DNA from: CAVXHQ01 sp963789535
Lineage (GTDB): Bacteria; Pseudomonadota; Alphaproteobacteria; Rhodobacterales; Rhodobacteraceae
Reading direction: 5' to 3'
Assembly: GCA_963789535.1 (NCBI GenBank)
Contig: CAWBKU010000003.1
Span: forward strand, 186,001 to 250,000
Length of the DNA: 64,000 nucleotides
Under the pieces are notes generated by a model that saw only the letters and a list, made by a program, of their open reading frames with translations, searched no databases and had not been told where the DNA came from. Shown one piece after another: positions 49,789-58,912 of this stretch. A program made the position numbers and the translations under genes. How positions within the stretch are numbered: the first letter of the stretch is position 1; every line of letters begins with the position of its first letter.

Positions 49789-50562
49789 TCATGATGCCGT
49801 CCATCCGCCGTCGACCGAAATCGTCGTGCCGGTGATCTGGTCCGCCGCGGCCTGACACAGGAAAAGAGCCGTTCCCGCGATCTGGTCGATCGTGGCGAAC
49901 TGCTTGGACGGCTGGCGGTCGAGGATCAGGTCGGTCTCGACCGTCTCGCGGTCGAGGCCCTTGCTCTCCATCAGGTCTTTCACCTGTTTTTCGACGAGCG
50001 GCGTCATCACATAGCCCGGACAGATCGCGTTGCAGGTGATCGGATCACGCGCCGTCTCCATCGCCACCACCTTGGACAGCCCGACGATACCGTGCTTTGC
50101 CGCGACATAGGCCGACTTGTCCGCATGCGCCCGCAAGCCGTGTGCGCTCGCGATATTGATGATCCGGCCCCAGCCTGCGGCGCGCATCATCGGCACGGCG
50201 ACGGCGCTTGTGTGAAAGGCGCTCGACAGGCAAATCGCGATGATCGCGTCCCATTTGGCGGTCGGAAACGCCTCGATCGGGGCCACGTGCTGGATACCTG
50301 CGTTGTTCACCAGGATATCGCAGCGCCCGGCCTTTTCGATCAGCGCGCGCGACTGGTCGGCCTTTGAAAGGTCGGCCTGGATATAGCGCGCCGACACGCC
50401 GTGCTCGGCCGCCAGTTTCTCGGCGAGGGCATGATCCTCGGCGGCGTCGGTGAACGAGTTCAGGACGATGTCCGCCCCGGCGCCGGCCAACATATGCGCA
50501 ATGCCGAGGCCGATGCCCGAGTTCGATCCGGTGATGATCGCGGTCTTGCCGGAGAGGCTCAT
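49789..50562 (-). CDS. bdhA: D-3-hydroxybutyrate dehydrogenase
   Basis: A 257-residue short-chain dehydrogenase. The NAD site is 'I-I-T-G-S-N-S-G-I-G-L-G-I-A', and the catalytic Ser-Tyr-Lys are in 'N-I-A-S-A-H-G-L-R-A' and 'S-A-Y-V-A-A-K-H-G'. The 3-hydroxybutyrate dehydrogenase signature 'I-Q-H-V-A-P-I-E-A-F' and 'G-Y-V-M-T-P-L-V-E-K-Q' are present. It interconverts 3-hydroxybutyrate and acetoacetate in polyhydroxybutyrate use. Patatin-like protein follows in the same unit. A candidate small RNA lies 210 bases upstream on the same strand. Confidence 0.95.
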   Translation of the reverse strand: MSLSGKTAIITGSNSGIGLGIAHMLAGAGADIVLNSFTDAAEDHALAEKLAAEHGVSARYIQADLSKADQSRALIEKAGRCDILVNNAGIQHVAPIEAFPTAKWDAIIAICLSSAFHTSAVAVPMMRAAGWGRIINIASAHGLRAHADKSAYVAAKHGIVGLSKVVAMETARDPITCNAICPGYVMTPLVEKQVKDLMESKGLDRETVETDLILDRQPSKQFATIDQIAGTALFLCQAAADQITGTTISVDGGWTAS

Positions 50563-50770
50563 GATGAATGTCCTTTGGGAATCCGGGGTCGGTTGCGGTG
50601 CCCCTCAAACTGAAGATAGGCGCGCCACCTGCAAAGTGAAGCGGAAGTGGGCCGAATCACTGGAACTTTACGGATCGCGCCCCGGTGATTCCCTTGCACC
50701 CGACGACCACGCTATGGGTGGCGCATCCGCGTCGAAGCCCAAGTTATTAAGGAAATCTGACCCCCAGAAA

Positions 50771-50798
50771 GAAAAAAACGCCCGCACAAGGCGGGCGT
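50771..50798 (-). terminator. rho-independent terminator of the candidate small RNA
   Basis: On the minus strand ACGCCCGC-CTTGT-GCGGGCGT is followed by six more T residues (plus-strand A-run 50772-50778). Confidence 0.85.
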
Positions 50799-50846
50799 CA
50801 AGTTATTGAGGCAGGTTTCATACAGGCAAGAAACCTATCGAGCAGT
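50771..50846 (-). ncRNA. candidate small RNA of about 75 nt
   Basis: Read on the minus strand, a sigma-70-like promoter (50853-50881) leads to a predicted start near 50846. Next comes a hairpin AGGTTTC-TTGCCTGTAT-GAAACCT (about 50814-50837), an unpaired CCTCAATAACTTG-type linker, then the terminator. That layout, with no reading frame of note, is typical of trans-acting small RNAs. The alternative is a short attenuated leader of bdhA, whose start lies 210 bases beyond the terminator on the same strand. No known family is recognised. Confidence 0.65.
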
Positions 50847-50852
50847 GCCCTT

Positions 50853-50881
50853 GTTATAGGCAATTTCACGCCGCCCGCCAA
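50853..50881 (-). promoter_or_regulatory. sigma-70-type promoter of the candidate small RNA
   Basis: On the minus strand TTGGCG (50876-50881), 17 bases, TATAAC (50853-50858). The -10 box matches five of six consensus bases and the -35 box four of six. Confidence 0.65.
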
Positions 50882-50952
50882 GTCCTAAAAAATTTGCGCC
50901 CCCCGCGCCCCGGGGGTAGGCTGGCGCCAAGAATAAGGGGAGAGCGGCGACT

Positions 50953-52773
50953 GTGTCCAATATGAGAATAGTGAATTTCGCACATGCCGGGGCGCTCGCG
51001 CTCGGTATGGTTGCGTCGGGCGTCCTGGCCCAGCCGATGCACGGCATCGCGATGTACGGCGAACCGGCCCTTGGCCCCGATTTCACGGCGATGCCCTACG
51101 TGAACCCCGACGCCCCGACCGGCGGGCGCATCGTCACCGCCGAGGTCGGCACCTTCGACAGCCTGAACCCGTTCATCACCAAGGGCTCGCCGCCGTGGCA
51201 GTTGCGGTTCCTGATCGGCGAGCCGCTGATGGGCCGCTCGCTCGACGAGCCGTTCTCGCTCTACGGGATCCTCGCCGAGACCATCGAGACGGCTCCCGAC
51301 CGCTCCTGGGTCGAGTTCACGCTGCGCCCCGAGGCGGAATTCTCGGACGGAAGCCCCGTCACCATCGAGGACGTGATGTGGTCCTACGAGACGCTCGGCA
51401 CCCAAGGCAACGGCCGCTACGCCGGGTTCTGGGCCGCCGTCGAGAGCATGGAGCAGACCGGCGAACGCTCGGTCCGGTTTACCTTCAACCGGGAGGACCG
51501 CGAACTGGCCCTCATCGCAGGGCTGCGCCCGATCCTGCAAAAGGCGCAGTGGGAGGGTCTCGATTTTGCCGAGAGCGGCCTCGACGTGGCGCCGATCACC
51601 TCGTCGCCCTATGTGATCGGCGATTTCGTGGCGGGCCGCTTCATCAGCCTGACGCGCAACCCCGACTACTGGGGTTATGACGTGGTCCCCTTCATGAACG
51701 GCACCGCCAACCTCGACGAGATCCGGATCGAGTTCTTCGGTGACGAGACCGCCGCCTTCGAGGCGTTCAAGACCGGCGAAGTGACCTCGAACCGCGAGTT
51801 CAACGTCGCCCGCTGGGAGAGTCAGTACGATTTTCCGCTGGTGCAATCGGGTGACGTGGTGTTGTCGGTGCTGCCCCACGCGCGGCCCTCGGGGATGACG
51901 GGTTTCGTGATGAACACCCGCAATCCGCTGTTCGAGGACTGGCGCGTCCGGCAGGCGATGATCGAGGTCTTCAACTTCGAGTTCATCAACGAGGCGATGA
52001 CCGGCTCGGCGCAGCCGCGCATCACCTCCTATTTCTCGAACTCGCCGCTCGGCATGTCCACCGGCCCCGCGACGGGCCGCGAGCTGGAGTTCCTGATGCA
52101 GTTTCAGGATGCGCTCCTGCCCGGCGCCATCGACGGCTACGCGATGCCGGTCGGCGACGGCACCGAGCGCAACCGGGGGGCCACGACCCGCGCGCTGGCC
52201 CTCCTCGAGGAGGCCGGCTGGACGGTGGCCGACGACGGGGTGCTGCGCAATGTGGACGGTGCGCCGTTCACGTTCCGGATCCTGCTGCCTGCGGGCAGTT
52301 CCGAGAACCAGTCGATCATCGACATGTATACCCGCTCGCTCGAACGGATCGGCGTGACCGCGACGATCGACACCGTCGACGACGCGCAATACACCGAGCG
52401 GACCAACGACTTCGACTTCGAGATGACCTATTACCGCGTCGGTCTCTCGCTCTCGCCCGGCAACGAGCAATACCTCTATTTCGGGTCCGAGCAGGCCGAC
52501 ACGCCCGGCGGGCGCAACCTGATGGGGGTGCAGAATGCGGCCATCGACGGCCTCATCAACATCCTGCTTACCTCGGACAGCCAGGACGACTTCCTCGCCG
52601 CGACGCGCGCCTACGACCGGGTGCTGACGTCCGGGCGCTATGTGATCCCGATCTATCAGTGGAACATCAGCCGCATCGCCCATTCGGCGAACCTGCATTA
52701 CCCCGAGACGATCCCGATCTTCGGCGACTGGAACGGCTGGCAGCCCGATGTCTGGTGGTATGAAGAGGACTGA
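50953..52773 (+). CDS. extracellular solute-binding protein family 5 (YejA/oligopeptide type)
   Basis: A 606-residue secreted binding protein. A signal peptide ends near V-L-A-Q-P. Family-5 landmarks are the 'F-D-S-L-N-P-F' near the start, 'D-G-S-P-V-T-I-E-D-V-M-W-S', 'P-I-T-S-S-P-Y-V-I-G', 'G-F-V-M-N-T-R-N-P-L-F-E-D-W-R-V-R-Q-A' and a C-terminal 'Y-V-I-P-I-Y-Q'. It resembles YejA-like proteins that feed peptide or microcin-C-type importers. No permease or ATPase gene accompanies it, so it must work with a transporter encoded elsewhere. The start is a GTG at 50953, or an ATG three codons later. A strong terminator follows. Confidence 0.92.
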   Translation: MSNMRIVNFAHAGALALGMVASGVLAQPMHGIAMYGEPALGPDFTAMPYVNPDAPTGGRIVTAEVGTFDSLNPFITKGSPPWQLRFLIGEPLMGRSLDEPFSLYGILAETIETAPDRSWVEFTLRPEAEFSDGSPVTIEDVMWSYETLGTQGNGRYAGFWAAVESMEQTGERSVRFTFNREDRELALIAGLRPILQKAQWEGLDFAESGLDVAPITSSPYVIGDFVAGRFISLTRNPDYWGYDVVPFMNGTANLDEIRIEFFGDETAAFEAFKTGEVTSNREFNVARWESQYDFPLVQSGDVVLSVLPHARPSGMTGFVMNTRNPLFEDWRVRQAMIEVFNFEFINEAMTGSAQPRITSYFSNSPLGMSTGPATGRELEFLMQFQDALLPGAIDGYAMPVGDGTERNRGATTRALALLEEAGWTVADDGVLRNVDGAPFTFRILLPAGSSENQSIIDMYTRSLERIGVTATIDTVDDAQYTERTNDFDFEMTYYRVGLSLSPGNEQYLYFGSEQADTPGGRNLMGVQNAAIDGLINILLTSDSQDDFLAATRAYDRVLTSGRYVIPIYQWNISRIAHSANLHYPETIPIFGDWNGWQPDVWWYEED

Positions 52774-52797
52774 CGCCTGCCTGCACACCCTTACCTG

Positions 52798-52829
52798 CGG
52801 CCCCGCCCTTCGACGGCGGGGCCGTTTTT
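52798..52829 (+). terminator. rho-independent terminator of the solute-binding protein gene
   Basis: CGGCCCCGCC and GGCGGGGCCG form a perfect 10-bp stem around CTTCGAC, then five T residues. It begins 24 bases after the stop. Confidence 0.93.
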
Positions 52830-52855
52830 CCCTTCGTTTCCCGACAGGAACTCCC

Positions 52856-52996
52856 GTGACCCGACGCCTCCTCCTCGTCCTCGCCGCCCTGCCCGCCCTA
52901 TCGGCCCTGTCGGCCTGCACCCCCGTGCGCGCCGCCGGCAACGTCGCCATCGGCACGGGCCAGATTGCGCTCGCCGGTGCCGACCTGCTGATCTGA
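52856..52996 (+). CDS. very small lipoprotein
   Basis: A 46-residue product starting at a GTG eight bases after AGGAA. It has a basic start (T-R-R), a hydrophobic stretch and the lipobox L-S-A-C at about residue 19, leaving a mature peptide of only about 27 residues rich in Ala and Gly. The shape is that of the tiny entericidin-like lipoproteins. I cannot name a family. The start lies 27 bases after the upstream terminator's T-run, so it needs its own promoter. Confidence 0.6.
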   Translation: MTRRLLLVLAALPALSALSACTPVRAAGNVAIGTGQIALAGADLLI

Positions 52997-53065
52997 TCGA
53001 GGTTCGGAACCAGTTTTTGCGCTCCGGGTTCATCTAGGGAATCCCATCAAAGACAGGAGTTTCCG

Positions 53066-53410
53066 ATGTTCTGGTCCGATATGCCCGCCAACTGGCCGTC
53101 CCATGTGCCATCGCTGCTTACGCGCTTTCCGAAGCTGGACGAGGACGACGTCCTCGCGACGGACGGCGACCGAGAGCAGTTGGCGGCGCATCTGGCCGAT
53201 ACGTTCGCGTATTCCCGTGCCGACGCCCGCGCCTCGCTCGACACCTGGATCGAGGGACTCGAACCCGTCGATGCGGTGATGGACGAAGGCCGCGACAATG
53301 CCCGCATCAGTGCCTCGGGTCGCGACCTGAGCCCCGGCGAAGACCCCTCCGACGACGATGCCAAGTTCGGCGACGACGACACATCCGGACCGCCCATCGG
53401 CCGAACCTGA
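53066..53410 (+). CDS. CsbD-like small stress protein
   Basis: A 114-residue acidic protein. Residues about 8-65 match the CsbD pattern: N-W-P-S at the start, then 'L-D-E-D-D-V-L-A-T-D-G-D-R-E-Q-L-A-A-H-L-A-D' and a closing Trp (T-W-I-E-G-L). The C-terminal 40 residues are Asp/Ser/Gly-rich and disordered. CsbD proteins are general stress proteins of unknown mechanism. It lies alone between two terminator-separated units, with a GGAG-type site 8 bases before the ATG. Confidence 0.65.
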   Translation: MFWSDMPANWPSHVPSLLTRFPKLDEDDVLATDGDREQLAAHLADTFAYSRADARASLDTWIEGLEPVDAVMDEGRDNARISASGRDLSPGEDPSDDDAKFGDDDTSGPPIGRT

Positions 53411-53535
53411 ACCGGCCTCCAGTGGCCGACGGCGCGCATCGGTCGAGGCGCCTGTTCGCCTGCGCACTGGACACTGGCCCCCTGCGGCGCGACAAGCGCC
53501 CGCAATGCGGCATCGCCGCCGCCGCAGGAGGCCTC

Positions 53536-54186
53536 ATGGTCAAGCTCGACATCCTTTCCGATCCGATCTGCCCGTGGTGCTACATCGGCAAGACCAGCCT
53601 CGATCGCGCGCTGAGCGCACATGCCGATCATCCGTTCGTCATCGAATGGCATCCCTTCCAGCTCAACCCCGACATGCCACGCGAGGGGATGGACCGGCGG
53701 GCCTATCTGGAGGGCAAGTTCGGCGGCAAGGAGGGCGCCGTGCGCGCCTATGCTCCGGTCGTCGAGCAGGCACAGGCTGTCGGCCTGAGGATCGACTTCG
53801 AAGGGATGCAGCGCACGCCCAACACCATCGACGCGCATCGGCTTATCCACTGGGCGGGCCTCGAGGGGCGGCAAGAGCGTGTGGTGCAGCGCCTGTTCGA
53901 GGCCTATTTCCGCGATGCCCGCGATATCGGCGACGCCGAGGTGCTGGCCGATGTCGCCGACGATGCCGGCATGGACGCCGCCGTGGTGCGCCGCCTTCTG
54001 GCCGGTGACGCGGACGCCGCGGATATCGCGGCGCGCGACGCCCACAGCCGCAAGATGGGCGTGACGGCGGTGCCGACGTTCATCGTCGCCGGCCGACACG
54101 CCGTCCCCGGTGCCCAGACGGCCGAGGTCTGGGAACGGATCCTCACCGACATCACCGCGCAACTGGCCGACACGGACGCCACGTGA
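53536..54186 (+). CDS. FrnE-like DsbA-family oxidoreductase
   Basis: A 216-residue thioredoxin-fold protein without a signal peptide. The active site is D-P-I-C-P-W-C-Y-I-G at about residues 9-18, and the cis-Pro loop 'T-A-V-P-T-F-I-V' lies near residue 180; 'F-Q-L-N-P-D-M' is characteristic of the FrnE group. It is a cytoplasmic disulphide or thiol oxidoreductase. The ATG at 53536 with GCAGGAGG before it is clearly better than upstream options. The MFS gene starts within its stop codon (GTGA overlap), so the two are co-translated. Confidence 0.92.
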   Translation: MVKLDILSDPICPWCYIGKTSLDRALSAHADHPFVIEWHPFQLNPDMPREGMDRRAYLEGKFGGKEGAVRAYAPVVEQAQAVGLRIDFEGMQRTPNTIDAHRLIHWAGLEGRQERVVQRLFEAYFRDARDIGDAEVLADVADDAGMDAAVVRRLLAGDADAADIAARDAHSRKMGVTAVPTFIVAGRHAVPGAQTAEVWERILTDITAQLADTDAT

Positions 54187-55412
54187 CGCCGACCAGACCC
54201 CTCGGGGCGACGGAATTCATCGTCCTGATGGCGATGACCTCGGCGACGGTGGCGTTCTCGATCGACGCGATGCTGCCGGCCCTGCCCCGGATCGCCGACG
54301 AACTTACGCCCGATGCGGTCAACCGCGCGCAACTCATCATCACCAGCTTCGTGCTCGGCATCGGCCTCGGCACGTTCTTCACCGGGCCGCTTTCGGACCG
54401 TTTCGGACGTCGGCCGGTGATGATCGGCGGGGCGCTGCTCTATATCGTCGCCGCCGTCGGCGCCTGGGCGGCGCAGACGCTCGAATGGATGCTGGCGGCG
54501 CGCCTCCTGATGGGCCTCGGCGCGTCGGGGCCCCGCGTCGTGGCGCTGGCGATGATCCGCGACCGCTATGCGGGCACCGAAATGGCGCGGATCATGTCGT
54601 TCGTGATGGTCGTCTTCACCACCGTGCCCGCCCTCGCGCCCACCATCGGCGCCCTCGTCATCGGCCCCTTCGGCTGGCGCGCGGTCTTCGTGCTCTTCGT
54701 CCTGTTCGTGGGCACCGTGACCCTCTGGCTCTACCTGCGTCAGCCCGAAACCCTGCCACCCGCGCGGCGTCGCCCGCTCAACCTCGGCGCGCAGATCGCG
54801 GGGGCGCGCGAAATGTTCGCCAATCAGACCGCGCGCCTGTCGATCATCATCCAGACACTGTCCTTCGGCCTCCTGTTCGGCGTGCTGTCGTCGACGCAAC
54901 AGATCTTCGACGAAACATATGGATACGGCGCGACCTTCCACTTCTGGTTCGGCGGCATCGCGGTGTTCGCGGCTTCGGCAAGCCTGGTGAACGCCCGCTT
55001 CGTCGGGCGGATCGGGATGCGCGGAATGATCCGTTTCGCGTTCCTGATCCAGATCGCCCTCTCGGCATCCATGGCCGCCGCCGTGATCCTGCCACTGCCG
55101 ATCGGCGTCGAATTCGCGGTCTATGTCGTCTGGACCACCGCTGCCTTCTTTCAGGCGGGCCTGTCGATCGGCAACCTGAACGCGCTCGGCATGGAACAGA
55201 TGGGCCATATCGCGGGCATGGCGGCCTCGATCATGACCGCGTTCAGCACCGTCGGCGCGGTCCTGATCGCGGTGCCGGTGGGCCTCGCCTATGACGGCAC
55301 GCCCCTGCCCGTCGCGGTGGCGGCACTGGTCTGCGCCTGCACCGCCCTCTGGCTCACGCTGCGGTTGCGCCGTCCCGGGGATCTCGCGGGCGACATGAAG
55401 GTCGCTTCCTAA
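54183..55412 (+). CDS. MFS transporter, Bcr/CflA family
   Basis: A 409-residue protein with 12 predicted helices. The first-loop motif A is 'G-P-L-S-D-R-F-G-R-R-P-V', and the drug/proton antiporter motif C lies in 'P-A-L-A-P-T-I-G-A-L'. It starts M-A-M-T-S-A-T-V-A-F-S-I-D-A-M-L-P-A-L-P, typical of the Bcr/CflA drug exporters. Starts at a GTG overlapping the FrnE stop. The export substrate is unknown; coupling to a thiol oxidoreductase suggests, loosely, stress by electrophiles. Its stop overlaps the mfd stop by four bases. Confidence 0.92.
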   Translation: MTPTRPLGATEFIVLMAMTSATVAFSIDAMLPALPRIADELTPDAVNRAQLIITSFVLGIGLGTFFTGPLSDRFGRRPVMIGGALLYIVAAVGAWAAQTLEWMLAARLLMGLGASGPRVVALAMIRDRYAGTEMARIMSFVMVVFTTVPALAPTIGALVIGPFGWRAVFVLFVLFVGTVTLWLYLRQPETLPPARRRPLNLGAQIAGAREMFANQTARLSIIIQTLSFGLLFGVLSSTQQIFDETYGYGATFHFWFGGIAVFAASASLVNARFVGRIGMRGMIRFAFLIQIALSASMAAAVILPLPIGVEFAVYVVWTTAAFFQAGLSIGNLNALGMEQMGHIAGMAASIMTAFSTVGAVLIAVPVGLAYDGTPLPVAVAALVCACTALWLTLRLRRPGDLAGDMKVAS

Positions 55413-58400
55413 GATACTGCTTTCACGGCCATCTTCTTTTCCTCCGCCACATGCCCCGCCAGGTCGCGGGCGATGGCAAAGGCGCCCCTGATCTTCTCCT
55501 TGTCCGAGGACCAGTCGCGCCGCACGATGATCTTGTTGTCGCGCACCTTCGCGAGGCCGTTCTGCGCGCCGATGAACTCGACGAGGCCGCGCGGCGAGGC
55601 GAACTTGTCGTTGTGGAACTGGATCGTCGCCCCCTTCGGCCCGCCGTCCAGACGCGCGATGCCTGCCCGAAGGCACATCGCCTTGATCCGCACGATGGTC
55701 AGAAGGCTGTTCACCTCCTTTGGCAGCGGACCGAAGCGGTCGATCATCTCGGCCGCGAACCCCTCCAGCTCCACCTTGGTCGACAGGTTCGACAGCCGCC
55801 GGTAGAGGCCGAGGCGCACGTCGAGGTCCGGCACATAGGCCTCCGGGATCAGCACCGGCACCCCGAGGTTGATCTGCGGCGCCCAGTGGCCGTCGTCGAC
55901 GATGCCCTCGGCGGCACCCGACCGGATCCGCGCGATCTCGTCCTCCAGCATCTGCTGGTAGAGCTCATACCCCACCTCGCGGATCTGCCCCGACTGCTCC
56001 TCGCCCAGGAGGTTCCCCGCGCCGCGGATATCCAGATCCTGACTGGCCAGCGCGAACCCGGCCCCCAGCGTGTCGAGAGAGCCGATCACCCGCAGCCGCT
56101 TTTCCGCCTGAGGCGTTAGTTTCAGGCGCGGTTTGGTGGTCAGATAGGCATAGGCGCGGGTCTTGGACCGCCCGACCCGGCCCCGGATCTGATAGAGCTG
56201 CGCCAGCCCGAACATATCCGCGCGGTGCACGATCATCGTGTTCGCCGTCGGAATATCGAGACCCGATTCGACGATCGTCGTCGCCAGCAGCACGTCGAAC
56301 TTGCCGTCGTAGAAGGCGTTCATCCGGTCGTCGAGCTCGCCCGCCGCCATCTGGCCGTTCGCGACGACCACAGACACCTCCGGCACCTCGCGGCGCAGCC
56401 AGTCCTCGATCTCGGGCAGGTCGGAGATGCGGGGCACGACGAAGAACGACTGCCCGCCGCGATAATGCTCGCGCAGCAGCGCCTCTCGGATGGTGACGGT
56501 ATCGAACTCGGAGACATAGGTGCGGATCGACAGGCGGTCGACGGGCGGCGTGGCGATGATCGACAGTTCGCGCACGCCGGAGAGGGAAAGCTGCAATGTC
56601 CGGGGGATAGGCGTCGCTGTTAACGTGAGGACATGAACGTCCGAGCGCATCTGCTTCAGGCGCTCCTTGTGCTGGACGCCGAAGTGCTGCTCCTCGTCGA
56701 TCACCAGCAGGCCGAGGTTCCTGAACCGGATCGACTTTGCCAGCAGCGCGTGGGTGCCGATCACGATATCGACGGTGCCGCGCGCGATCCCGTCGCGCGT
56801 CTCGGCGGCATCCTTGGCCGATACGAACCGCGACAGCGTGCGCACGACGATCGGAAATCCCCGGAACCGTTCGGCGAACCCCTTGAAATGCTGCCGCGCG
56901 AGCAACGTCGTCGGCGCCACCACGGCGACCTGCACCCCCGACATCGCCGCGACGAAGGCGGCGCGGATCGCCACCTCGGTCTTGCCAAAGCCAACGTCGC
57001 CGCAGATCAGCCTGTCCATCGGATTGCCCGAGTCCATGTCGTTCAGCACGTCGGCGATGGCGTGGCTCTGATCCTCGGTCTCGGCATAGGGGAACCGCGC
57101 GAGAAACTGGTCCCACATGCCGTCGGGCGGCGTCAGCACCGGGGCGGTGCGCAGCGCGCGCTCGGCGGCGACCCGGATCAGCCGCTCGGCCATCATCCGG
57201 ATTCGCTCTTTCAGCCGCGCCTTCTTGGCCTGCCATGCCCCGCCGCCCAGTTTGTCGAGCAACCCCTCTTCATGCCCGAACCGCGACAGCAGTTCGATGT
57301 TCTCGACCGGCAGATACAGCTTGGCGTTCTCGGCATATTGCAGCGCCAGACACTCGTGCGCCGCGCCCGCCGCCGTGATGACCTCGAGGCCGAGGAACCG
57401 GCCCACCCCGTGATCGACGTGCACGACGAGGTCGCCGGGCGCGAGGCTCTGGCTCTCGGTCAGGAAATTCTCCGCCTTGCGGCGTTTGCGCGTCTGCCGG
57501 ATCAGGCGGTCGCCCAGCACGTCCTGTTCCGAGATCACCGTCAAATCCGGCGTCTCGAACCCCTGCTCCAGCGGCCAGACGGCGAGATGTACGCCGTGCC
57601 TGTCGATACGCGAAAAATCCGTGACCGGGATGGCCTCGGCCACGCCCTCGTCCTCGATCAGGCCCGACAGACGCTCGCGCGCGCCCTCCGACCAGCTTGC
57701 GATCAGGACCGGGCCGTCCGCCATCTTCGCCTGAACATGGTCCGCCAGGGTCTTGAAGAGGCTGATCTTCTCTTGCTGACGCTCGGGTGCAAAACTGCGT
57801 CCGATGCGCCCTCCCGCGTCGATGACCCCGGGCCCCGTGGGCTGTTTGAGGGCCGCGAACTGCATCACCCGCCGCGCCGCCACTGCGGCATCCCATTGCG
57901 CCTCGTCGAGATAGAGGAGCGCGGGTGGCGCCGGTTTGTAGACCGTGTCCATCCGGTTCTTCTGCGTCATGGCGTGGCGCCGCGTCTCGTATTGATCGAC
58001 CACCGAGGTCCAGCGCGCCGCCCGGCCCGGCCCATTCTGGTCGTCGAGCGTCACCGTCGCCCCCGGCAGATAATCGAACAGCGTCTCGAGGCGCTCGTGG
58101 AACAGGCCCAGCCAATGTTCCATCCCCGCATGCTTGCGCCCGGCACTCACCGCCTCGTAAAGCGGATCGTCGGTGCCCGCCGCGCCGAACTCGATGCGGT
58201 AGTTCTGCCGGAACCGCGTCACGCTCGCCTCGTCGAGGATCACCTCGCTGACCGGCGCCAGTTCCACCAGATCGAGCTTTTCCGTCGTGCGCTGCGTCTC
58301 GGGGTCGAACCGGCGCGCGGCATCCAGCGTGTCGCCGAACAGGTCGAGGCGCACCGGGCCCACCTGCCCCGCCGGATAGATGTCGATGATGCCGCCGCGC

Positions 58401-58867
58401 ACGGCATAATCGCCGGGTTCCACCACCGTCGGCGCCTGCGTGAAACCCATCCGGACGAGGAACGCGCGCAGCGCGCCCTCGTCGATACGGCTGCCGACGC
58501 GCGCGGTGAACGCCGCCTCGCGCAGCACGTCGCGCGCCGGCACCCGCTGCGTCGCGGCATTGAGCGTGGTCAGCAGCACGAACTGCGACGGCATTCCGTG
58601 CAGCAGGGCCGCCAGCGTCGCCATCCGCGTCGCCGAAATCTCGGCGTTGGGCGAGACCCGGTCATAGGGCAGGCAATCCCAGCCTGGAAAGGTCACGACC
58701 GGCATCGCGGGGGCAAAGAACGCCAATGCCGCCTGCATCGCCGCCAGCCGCTTGTCGTCGCGCGCGACATGCAGGACCGGCCCGCCGGAACGGGCGATCT
58801 CTCGCAGGATCAATTGTGCGTCGAACCCCTCGGGGGCGCCGGAGACGGTAACATGGTTCGGGTTCAT
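55409..58867 (-). CDS. mfd: transcription-repair coupling factor
   Basis: A 1152-residue Mfd, full length. Residues 1-about 340 are the UvrB-like domains. The RNA-polymerase-interacting CarD-like domain is near 475-535 ('D-L-V-V-H-V-D-H-G-V-G-R-F'). The helicase part has Walker A G-D-V-G-F-G-K-T near 626, the DEEQ box 'I-D-E-E-Q-H-F-G' near 726, and 'G-R-V-G-R-S' motif VI near 900. The TRCF C-terminal domain lies about 990-1100. It pushes stalled RNA polymerase off damaged DNA and recruits UvrA. ATG at 58867. The gene is convergent with the MFS gene. Confidence 0.98.
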   Translation of the reverse strand: MNPNHVTVSGAPEGFDAQLILREIARSGGPVLHVARDDKRLAAMQAALAFFAPAMPVVTFPGWDCLPYDRVSPNAEISATRMATLAALLHGMPSQFVLLTTLNAATQRVPARDVLREAAFTARVGSRIDEGALRAFLVRMGFTQAPTVVEPGDYAVRGGIIDIYPAGQVGPVRLDLFGDTLDAARRFDPETQRTTEKLDLVELAPVSEVILDEASVTRFRQNYRIEFGAAGTDDPLYEAVSAGRKHAGMEHWLGLFHERLETLFDYLPGATVTLDDQNGPGRAARWTSVVDQYETRRHAMTQKNRMDTVYKPAPPALLYLDEAQWDAAVAARRVMQFAALKQPTGPGVIDAGGRIGRSFAPERQQEKISLFKTLADHVQAKMADGPVLIASWSEGARERLSGLIEDEGVAEAIPVTDFSRIDRHGVHLAVWPLEQGFETPDLTVISEQDVLGDRLIRQTRKRRKAENFLTESQSLAPGDLVVHVDHGVGRFLGLEVITAAGAAHECLALQYAENAKLYLPVENIELLSRFGHEEGLLDKLGGGAWQAKKARLKERIRMMAERLIRVAAERALRTAPVLTPPDGMWDQFLARFPYAETEDQSHAIADVLNDMDSGNPMDRLICGDVGFGKTEVAIRAAFVAAMSGVQVAVVAPTTLLARQHFKGFAERFRGFPIVVRTLSRFVSAKDAAETRDGIARGTVDIVIGTHALLAKSIRFRNLGLLVIDEEQHFGVQHKERLKQMRSDVHVLTLTATPIPRTLQLSLSGVRELSIIATPPVDRLSIRTYVSEFDTVTIREALLREHYRGGQSFFVVPRISDLPEIEDWLRREVPEVSVVVANGQMAAGELDDRMNAFYDGKFDVLLATTIVESGLDIPTANTMIVHRADMFGLAQLYQIRGRVGRSKTRAYAYLTTKPRLKLTPQAEKRLRVIGSLDTLGAGFALASQDLDIRGAGNLLGEEQSGQIREVGYELYQQMLEDEIARIRSGAAEGIVDDGHWAPQINLGVPVLIPEAYVPDLDVRLGLYRRLSNLSTKVELEGFAAEMIDRFGPLPKEVNSLLTIVRIKAMCLRAGIARLDGGPKGATIQFHNDKFASPRGLVEFIGAQNGLAKVRDNKIIVRRDWSSDKEKIRGAFAIARDLAGHVAEEKKMAVKAVS

Positions 58868-58912
58868 GGGGCGTGACCTACGCGCGGGCGGGCGCGTGTC
58901 AAGGGAGCGGCC

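Larger units (their letters stand above)
50563..50952. other. 390-bp intergenic region with a candidate small RNA
   Basis: The gap separates bdhA and the divergent solute-binding protein gene. It contains a complete minus-strand promoter, short transcript and terminator, listed separately. No protein gene is convincing: frames on the plus strand at 50450-50809 overlap the start of bdhA and run into the terminator. Confidence 0.6.

Noticed and set aside
56633..58876. 747-codon open frame antisense to mfd
   Set aside because: mfd is unmistakable; the antisense frame is a high-GC shadow.
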